Positions 8,797 to 12,929 of a stretch of 12,929 nt of DNA are shown here, piece after piece. Position 1 is the stretch's first letter. Every line of letters starts with the position of its first letter. Below the pieces are notes generated by a model. That model had not been told where the DNA came from and did no database searches. It saw only the letters and a list, made by a program, of their open reading frames with translations. A program made the translations under genes and the position numbers. The stretch comes from Desulfurobacteriaceae bacterium (GTDB lineage: Bacteria; Aquificota; Aquificia; Desulfurobacteriales; Desulfurobacteriaceae): the NCBI GenBank assembly GCA_027064485.1, contig JAMOPR010000123.1, positions 1-12,929 of the forward strand, given 5' to 3'.

Positions 8797-9156
8797 TTAA
8801 AGGGCTTCAACGATTTCAGGGAGCTTAGAGCGAACCCTAAACCTTACCCTGCCGTAAAGGGCGTCCTTTTTAGCCAATACGACTAAGTAAGTTTCATTTA
8901 TTAACTTGTAAGTGAATAAAACGTAATTAGAGGTAAACATTATAAGTTCTTCAAGGTCTTCCTTTTCGTCTGAAACGTCCTGAACTATTTCTATGAGCCT
9001 GTTTAGCGGGGAAACGAGCTGAACGGTTATTTCTTCCGAATCGATATCCTTGTTTTCTTTGATGTAGCTGTAAACGATTATGCCTTCTTCATCCACAACA
9101 GAAAGAGCAATGATTTCAGGATTTTCGTCTGCAATAGTTTTAAGGAGTTCTTCCAT
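8797..9156 (-). CDS. Roadblock/LC7-domain protein (MglB-like)
   Basis: A 119-residue single-domain protein. Residues from about 3 to 95 show the Roadblock/LC7 layout: an N-terminal helix, the strand pair ALSVVDEEGIIVYSY, a long central helix with many Glu, then IMFTSNYVLFTYKL and TYLVVLAKK strands, and a final helix with GRVRFRVR. Such proteins dimerise and act as GTPase-activating or scaffold partners of small Ras-like GTPases (MglA in bacteria), controlling polarity or motility. No small GTPase gene lies in the window, so the partner must be elsewhere or absent. AGAGGAAATT precedes the ATG and overlaps the TAG stop of asd, 8 bp upstream. Family assignment is by pattern and is fairly firm; function is inferred. 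Confidence 0.8.
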   Translation of the reverse strand: MEELLKTIADENPEIIALSVVDEEGIIVYSYIKENKDIDSEEITVQLVSPLNRLIEIVQDVSDEKEDLEELIMFTSNYVLFTYKLINETYLVVLAKKDALYGRVRFRVRSKLPEIVEAL

Positions 9157-9164
9157 AATTTCCT

Positions 9165-10181
9165 CTAAACAAGTCCTTTTTCTATTAAAAGTTCTGCTAT
9201 CTGAACTGCGTTTAGGGCTGCTCCTTTTCTCAGGTTATCTCCAACTATCCATAGGTTGAGTCCATTTTCTATTGTATCATCTTTCCTTATTCTGCCGACC
9301 AAGACGTCATCTTTGCCTGCAACATCTATCGGCGTTGGATACTGCAGGTTTTCGAAATCGTCAATAACCGTTACGCCCGGAGCTTTTGAAAGAACTTCTC
9401 TTGCTTCCTCAACAGATATTGGAGATTCAAACTCGATATTTACAGCTTCTGAATGTCCGATAAATACGGGAACTCTTACGCACGTTGGCGAGACTTTTAT
9501 TTCGTCGTCGTGCATGATTTTCTTTGTTTCATTTATCATTTTAATTTCTTCTCTCGTGTAGCCGTTTGGGAAGAACTTGTCTATATGGGGAACGCAATTG
9601 AACGCTATCTGCTTTGGTATTTTGTTTGGAGGTGGAACGGGCTTCCCTTCGAGAACTGCTTTTGACTGCTCTTTTAATTCTTCAATTGCTTTGGCGCCTG
9701 CACCGGAAACGGCTTGATAGGTGGCAACTACGACTCTCTTTATCCTTGAAACGTCGTAGAGCGGTTTCAGGACAACTACCATCTGAATTGTTGAACAGTT
9801 CGGATTGGCGATTATTCCTTTGTGCCATTCAACGTCTTCCGGGTTTACTTCGGGAACGACAAGTGGAACATCAGGTTCCATTCTAAAAGCTGAACTGTTG
9901 TCTATTACTACCGCTCCTCTCTTTACTGCTTCGGGGGCGAACTGTTTACTCCTGTCACCGCCGGCAGAAAAGAGAGCTATATCTATTCCTTCAAAGCTTT
10001 CGGGTTTTAGCTCTTCTACCGTTACTTCTTCACCTTTAAACTTTAGCTTCTTTCCCGCTGAACGGGCGGACGCTAAAAGTTTTATTTCGGAAACGGGGAA
10101 GTTCCTCTGCTCTAAAGTTTTTATCATTTCCTGTCCAACCGCTCCAGTTGCACCGACAACGGCTACTCTGTATCCCTTCAT
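9165..10181 (-). CDS. asd: Aspartate-semialdehyde dehydrogenase
   Basis: A 338-residue enzyme of normal length that reduces L-aspartyl-4-phosphate to aspartate semialdehyde with NADPH, the branch point to lysine/diaminopimelate, threonine and methionine. The nucleotide-binding GATGAVGQEM motif is at residues 10-19, the catalytic Cys129 in NPNCST, the substrate-binding Arg236 (CVRVPV) and the proton-relay His243 (GHSEAVNIEF). It is cytoplasmic, with no extra domain. The ATG is 9 bp after the leuB stop, and the AGGGG ribosome site overlaps that TAG stop, so the gene is in the same operon. The pairing with leu genes makes this a mixed amino-acid biosynthesis operon. Confidence 0.98.
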   Translation of the reverse strand: MKGYRVAVVGATGAVGQEMIKTLEQRNFPVSEIKLLASARSAGKKLKFKGEEVTVEELKPESFEGIDIALFSAGGDRSKQFAPEAVKRGAVVIDNSSAFRMEPDVPLVVPEVNPEDVEWHKGIIANPNCSTIQMVVVLKPLYDVSRIKRVVVATYQAVSGAGAKAIEELKEQSKAVLEGKPVPPPNKIPKQIAFNCVPHIDKFFPNGYTREEIKMINETKKIMHDDEIKVSPTCVRVPVFIGHSEAVNIEFESPISVEEAREVLSKAPGVTVIDDFENLQYPTPIDVAGKDDVLVGRIRKDDTIENGLNLWIVGDNLRKGAALNAVQIAELLIEKGLV

Positions 10182-10190
10182 CTTATACCC

Positions 10191-11270
10191 CTACATCTTT
10201 TTGATTTCTTCCGCTATGAGGTCTCCCATCTCTTCGGTTGATACTAACTTTGTTCCTTCGGAGTAGATGTCTCTTGTTCTGTAACCTTTTGCCAAAACGT
10301 TTTTAACTGCTGTATCTATTGCCTTTTCAACTTCCGGCATATTGAAAGAGTAAGTGAACATCATTCCAACCGAATTGATTGTGGCTATTGGGTTTGCAAT
10401 GTTTTGCCCTGCGATGTCTGGCGCTGAACCGTGAATTGGCTCGTAGAGTCCTATCTTACCGCCAATGGATGCAGAAGGCAGCATTCCAAGTGAACCTGTA
10501 AGCATTGCGCAGGCGTCGGATAGGATATCTCCAAATATGTTAGTGGTAACAATTACATCAAACTGCTTTGGATACCTGATTATCTGCATTGCTGCGTTGT
10601 CAACATACATGTGATTAAGTTCAACGTCTTCGTAATTTTTGTGAACCTTTTCAACTACTTCTCTCCACAAAACGGTTGCTTCTAAAACGTTTGCTTTGTC
10701 AACGCTCGTTACCTTTTTGTTTCTCTTCCTTGCAACTTCAAAGGCTACCTTTGCGATTCTTTCTACTTCGTGTTCGTAGTAACGGAGCGTGTTTATACCA
10801 ACTCTTTCATCTCCGTCAACGAAAATTCCCCTTGGGATACCGAAGTAGATTCCGCTTGTGAGCTCCCTAACTACCATTATGTCAACGCCTTTTACCACTT
10901 CTGGCTTTAACGTTGAAGCATCTATCAGTTCATCGTAGAGCTTTGCGGGTCTTAAATTAGCAAATGCGTTAAGGAGTTTTCTCATTCCGAGTAATGCCCT
11001 TTCCGGGCGGATTTCAAACGGTAGGTTGTCCCACTTAGGTCCGCCTACTGCGCCTAAAAGAACTGCATCGGAGGAGAGTATTATTTCTTTTGTTTCTTCT
11101 GGAAACGGGACGCCTGTTTCATCTATTGCTGCACCGCCAATCAAGGCATGTTCATATTTGAGTTTTACGCCGAACTTTTCTGAAACGGCGTCCATAACTT
11201 TTACTGCCTGCTTGACGATTTCAGGTCCTATGCCGTCACCGGGTAGCACTGCTATTTTGAATTCTTTCAA
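10191..11270 (-). CDS. leuB: 3-isopropylmalate dehydrogenase
   Basis: A 359-residue NAD-dependent beta-decarboxylating dehydrogenase of leucine synthesis, converting 3-isopropylmalate to 4-methyl-2-oxopentanoate. Motifs: GDGIGPEIV (11-19), the substrate arginines in [14 protein letters not shown] and VVRELTSG, catalytic Tyr142 (GIYFG) and Lys192 (DKANVLE), metal-binding Asp224, Asp248 and Asp252, and the NAD-binding [16 protein letters not shown] (274-289). The start is a TTG at 11268-11270, supported by AAGGAGGTC directly upstream overlapping the leuD stop region. It lies 10 bp after leuD and 9 bp before asd. The HGSAPDIAG motif indicates the isopropylmalate/NAD type rather than isocitrate dehydrogenase. 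Confidence 0.97.
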   Translation of the reverse strand: MKEFKIAVLPGDGIGPEIVKQAVKVMDAVSEKFGVKLKYEHALIGGAAIDETGVPFPEETKEIILSSDAVLLGAVGGPKWDNLPFEIRPERALLGMRKLLNAFANLRPAKLYDELIDASTLKPEVVKGVDIMVVRELTSGIYFGIPRGIFVDGDERVGINTLRYYEHEVERIAKVAFEVARKRNKKVTSVDKANVLEATVLWREVVEKVHKNYEDVELNHMYVDNAAMQIIRYPKQFDVIVTTNIFGDILSDACAMLTGSLGMLPSASIGGKIGLYEPIHGSAPDIAGQNIANPIATINSVGMMFTYSFNMPEVEKAIDTAVKNVLAKGYRTRDIYSEGTKLVSTEEMGDLIAEEIKKM

Positions 11271-11280
11271 TTTGACCTCC

Positions 11281-11784
11281 TTATTTGAGTCCTAACTTTT
11301 GTTTTGCATATTCCATAAGTCCACCTGCTTCCATGATTTTTCTTATATCTGGTGGGATTGGGTTTGCTTTAAATTCTGTTCCTTTCGTTACGTTTTTGAT
11401 TACGCCGGTTTCTGGATTTATCTCAACGATATCTCCTTCTTCTATTCCTTCTACCGCTTCTGGTGATTCAAATATCGGAAGACCGATGTTGATGCTATTT
11501 CTGTAGAAGATTCTCGCAAAAGACTTTGCTATTACTGCAGAAACACCTGCTGCTTTTATGGCTATTGGAGCGTGCTCTCTTGAAGAACCGCAGCCAAAGT
11601 TCTTGCCGGCAACGATGATGTCGCCCTTTTGAACTTTGTTGGGGAATTCTGGGTCTGCGTCTTCCATTACGTGCTTTGCTAATTCTTGAGGGTCTGAAGT
11701 GTTTAAGTATCTTGCGGGGATAATTTCGTCTGTGTTGATGTCGTCGCCGAATTTGAAAGCTCTTCCCTTTAAGGTTTCAGACAT
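11281..11784 (-). CDS. leuD: 3-isopropylmalate dehydratase small subunit
   Basis: A 167-residue swivel-domain subunit of isopropylmalate isomerase, which interconverts 2- and 3-isopropylmalate together with the iron-sulfur large subunit LeuC. Motifs: [18 protein letters not shown] (12-29), [14 protein letters not shown] (60-73) with the substrate-binding Ser/Arg of GSSRE, and [15 protein letters not shown]. The length is that of the short archaeal/thermophile-type LeuD, about 35 residues below the E. coli type. The loop reading YLNT is compatible with isopropylmalate specificity, but the short type also includes homoaconitase-like enzymes; the adjacent leuB favours LeuD. CCAGGAGG lies 7 nt before the ATG. 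leuC is not in the window. First gene of the operon. Confidence 0.95.
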   Translation of the reverse strand: MSETLKGRAFKFGDDINTDEIIPARYLNTSDPQELAKHVMEDADPEFPNKVQKGDIIVAGKNFGCGSSREHAPIAIKAAGVSAVIAKSFARIFYRNSINIGLPIFESPEAVEGIEEGDIVEINPETGVIKNVTKGTEFKANPIPPDIRKIMEAGGLMEYAKQKLGLK

Positions 11785-11818
11785 TTGTTCCTCCTGGAGA
11801 AATGAACTTGTTAGGGGA

Positions 11819-11847
11819 ATTATAACTGGTGAATGGGGGGAGGTAAA
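11819..11847 (-). promoter_or_regulatory. Predicted sigma70-type promoter of the leuD operon
   Basis: On the minus strand, TTTACC (11847-11842, 4 of 6 matches to TTGACA), a 17-nt spacer, and a perfect TATAAT (11824-11819). Expected transcription start near 11812, giving a leader of about 28 nt before the leuD ATG. That is too short for a T-box or leucine leader peptide. Confidence 0.6.
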
Positions 11848-11878
11848 TGGGGTGGGGATTTTTTTGGGGAAAATAAAA
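11827..11878 (-). terminator. G-free, C-rich stretch after the tRNA operon (possible Rho utilisation site)
   Basis: The minus-strand transcript has no G between 11880 and 11827 and about 24 C in 54 nt, starting at the end of tRNA-Gly. There is no hairpin-plus-T terminator here. C-rich, G-poor unstructured RNA is what Rho binds, so Rho-dependent ending of tRNA transcripts is plausible. The stretch also holds the -35 region of the leuD promoter. Confidence 0.35.
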
Positions 11879-11955
11879 TGGAGCGGGCGACGGGATTCGA
11901 ACCCGCGACCCTCAGCTTGGAAGGCTGATGCTCTAGCCAGCTGAGCTACGCCCGC
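11879..11955 (-). tRNA. tRNA-Gly (anticodon TCC)
   Basis: A 77-nt cloverleaf on the minus strand. Acceptor stem GCGGGCG/CGCCCGC, D arm beginning TAGCTCAG, anticodon stem TCAGC/GCTGA with loop CTTCCAA (TCC, reads GGA), T loop TTCGAAT, discriminator U73 as usual for bacterial tRNA-Gly, and encoded CCA (11881-11879). It lies 4 nt after tRNA-fMet and is the last of four genes. Plus-strand matches to the T arm appear as GATTCGAAC. Confidence 0.97.
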
Positions 11956-11959
11956 TCGT

Positions 11960-12036
<77 letters not shown>

Positions 12037-12040
12037 TCAG

Positions 12041-12126
12041 TGGTGGAGGGGGCAGGATTCGAACCTGCGTAGGCGTAAGCCGGCGGATTTACAGTCCGCT
12101 GCCTTTGACCACTCGGCCACCCCTCC
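12041..12126 (-). tRNA. tRNA-Tyr (anticodon GTA)
   Basis: An 86-nt class II tRNA. Acceptor GGAGGGG/CCCCTCC, anticodon stem GCGGA/TCCGC with loop CTGTAAA (GTA), a long variable arm (about 15 nt, beginning CGGCTTACGCC), T arm GCAGG-TTCGAAT-CCTGC, A73 and encoded CCA. Spacer of 5 nt from tRNA-Thr. Confidence 0.97.
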
Positions 12127-12131
12127 ACGTA

Positions 12132-12208
12132 TGGTGCCGGCTGAGGGAGTCGAACCCCCGACCTGGTGATTACAAGTCACCCGCTCTAGCCAGCTGAGCT
12201 AAGCCGGC
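12132..12208 (-). tRNA. tRNA-Thr (anticodon TGT)
   Basis: A 77-nt tRNA. Acceptor GCCGGCT/AGCCGGC, anticodon stem GGTGA/TCACC with loop CTTGTAA (TGT), T loop TTCGACT, A73 and encoded CCA. First gene of the four-tRNA operon; a promoter lies directly upstream. Its D arm (TAGCTCAGCTGGCTAGAGC) is identical to that of the tRNA-Gly in the same cluster. Confidence 0.97.
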
Positions 12209-12226
12209 ACTCATCGTGGACGCAGA

Positions 12227-12256
12227 ATAATATAGGTTTTAGCTTGTAACTGTCAA
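12227..12256 (-). promoter_or_regulatory. Promoter of the four-tRNA operon
   Basis: A perfect TTGACA (12256-12251) on the minus strand, followed by TATATT (12234-12229, 16-nt spacer) or overlapping TATTAT (12232-12227, 18-nt spacer). Expected start near 12220, about 12 nt before mature tRNA-Thr. The -35 box is inside pdxA, formed by its Leu-Thr codons near the C-terminus. Confidence 0.75.
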
Positions 12257-12929
12257 GAGGTCTATTGCCGTTTTTACGGCTAACTGGAAGCTTTTTGGAT
12301 TTGCTATGCCTTTGCCGGCTATGTCGTAGGCTGTTCCGTGGTCAACGGATGTTCTGATTACAGGAAGCCCTAACGTTACGTTTACAGAATTTCCAAAACC
12401 TAAAAGTTTTATCGGGATTAATCCTTGGTCGTGATACATACAGAGAACTACGTCAAATTCTCCTTTTACGGCTCTTACGAAAACGGTGTCTGAAGGGATA
12501 GGTCCTGCGGCGTTTATTCCTTCACTTTTTGCCTTTTCTACTGCTGGTGCGATTATTTTTATCTCTTCATCTCCGAATAGTCCGCCTTCGCCTGCGTGAG
12601 GGTTGAGGGCTGCAACGGCGATTTTGGGATTTTTGAGGGTTTTGTGGATGAGGCGGAGGGTGGTGAGGATTTTTTCTTCGGTGATGAGTTTGGGAACTTC
12701 CTTTAGGGCTACGTGGGTTGTTACCAAAACGACTTTTAGCTTTTCGTTTGCCAGCATCATTGCAAAGTTTTTTGTGCCGAAAAGATGAGCCAAGAATTCT
12801 GTGTGTCCAGGAAATTTAAAGCCTCCTTTCGCTGCAGTTTCCTTGTTTATGGGGAGGGTGACTATTGCTTTTATTTTTCCCTTTTTTGCGTCCTCTACAG
12901 CTTTTTTAATGTATTCTATTTGCGCTTTT
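12239..12929 (-). CDS. pdxA: 4-hydroxythreonine-4-phosphate dehydrogenase, C-terminal part (5' end outside window)
   Basis: The frame is open to the end of the window, so the gene starts beyond it; about 229 C-terminal residues are visible. The upstream part reads VTLPINKETAA then FPGHTEFLAHLFGT, so the internal TTG at 12793 is not the true start. The three metal-binding histidines are present in order: His of GHTEFLA, His of ALNPHAGEGG and His of DHGTAYDIAG, with PSDTVF and MYHDQGLIP between. The enzyme oxidises 4-hydroxy-L-threonine 4-phosphate with NAD in DXP-dependent pyridoxal 5'-phosphate synthesis. A PdxA2-type paralogue acting on other threonate phosphates cannot be fully excluded from a partial sequence. 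The stop TAA is 30 nt before tRNA-Thr, with no terminator between. Confidence 0.95.
   Translation of the reverse strand, partial: KAQIEYIKKAVEDAKKGKIKAIVTLPINKETAAKGGFKFPGHTEFLAHLFGTKNFAMMLANEKLKVVLVTTHVALKEVPKLITEEKILTTLRLIHKTLKNPKIAVAALNPHAGEGGLFGDEEIKIIAPAVEKAKSEGINAAGPIPSDTVFVRAVKGEFDVVLCMYHDQGLIPIKLLGFGNSVNVTLGLPVIRTSVDHGTAYDIAGKGIANPKSFQLAVKTAIDLLTVTS

Noticed and set aside
9805..10266. 153-codon plus-strand frame antisense to asd.
   Set aside because: It mirrors a strongly conserved enzyme on the other strand, has no recognisable motif and no ribosome site; a shadow.
11785..11826. Possible leucine leader peptide or T-box upstream of leuD.
   Set aside because: The predicted leader is only about 28 nt, with no Leu-codon run, T-box motif or terminator/antiterminator pair.

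Overview
The window reads as a bacterial chromosome from an AT-rich, probably thermophilic lineage. The proteins are Lys/Glu-rich, and TTG or GTG starts behind strong Shine-Dalgarno sequences are common (rpoC GTG; leuB and two small genes TTG). RpoB and RpoC keep a proteobacteria-like core, but RpoC carries an extra N-terminal insertion of the kind known from deep-branching thermophiles. An Aquificota member (Desulfurobacterium/Thermovibrio-like) is my best guess; this is inference only, because no 16S gene is present.

Layout. (1) Positions 1-5399, + strand: the 3' part of rpoB, a terminator-like hairpin between the genes, complete rpoC, and a textbook G/C-stem terminator. (2) Positions 5402-5617, + strand: an extended -10 promoter and a 58-codon TTG-started gene whose product looks like a TatA-family Tat translocase subunit. 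Its stop codon abuts the stop of the opposing operon. (3) Positions 11784 down to 5618, - strand: a tightly packed run of ten genes with gaps of at most 26 bp and several overlaps. The order is leuD, leuB, asd, a Roadblock/LC7 protein, a two-gene unknown/DUF2283 pair, a UPF0173 metallo-hydrolase, a patatin-like lipase, acylphosphatase, and a LysM/degenerate-M23 envelope protein. (4) Positions 12208 down to 11879, - strand: four tRNA genes, Thr(TGT)-Tyr(GTA)-fMet(CAT)-Gly(TCC), spaced 4-5 nt apart, all with encoded CCA. (5) Positions 12929 down to 12239, - strand: the 3' part of pdxA.

How it works together. Most of the window is housekeeping: transcription (rpoBC), leucine and aspartate-family amino-acid synthesis (leuD, leuB, asd), vitamin B6 synthesis (pdxA) and translation (tRNAs). 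The tRNA operon has a clear sigma70-type promoter whose -35 box lies inside the last codons of pdxA. It runs into a G-free, C-rich stretch that also contains the likely leuD promoter. The distal half of the leu-asd operon mixes signalling-like, metabolic-repair and cell-envelope genes of uncertain joint purpose.

I did not find a convincing wholly new system. The items most worth a second look are the TatA-like small gene, the catalytically dead LysM/M23 protein, the toxin-antitoxin-like pair embedded in a biosynthetic operon, the repeat-bearing RpoC insertion, and the RNA-level signals between rpoB and rpoC and after the tRNAs.
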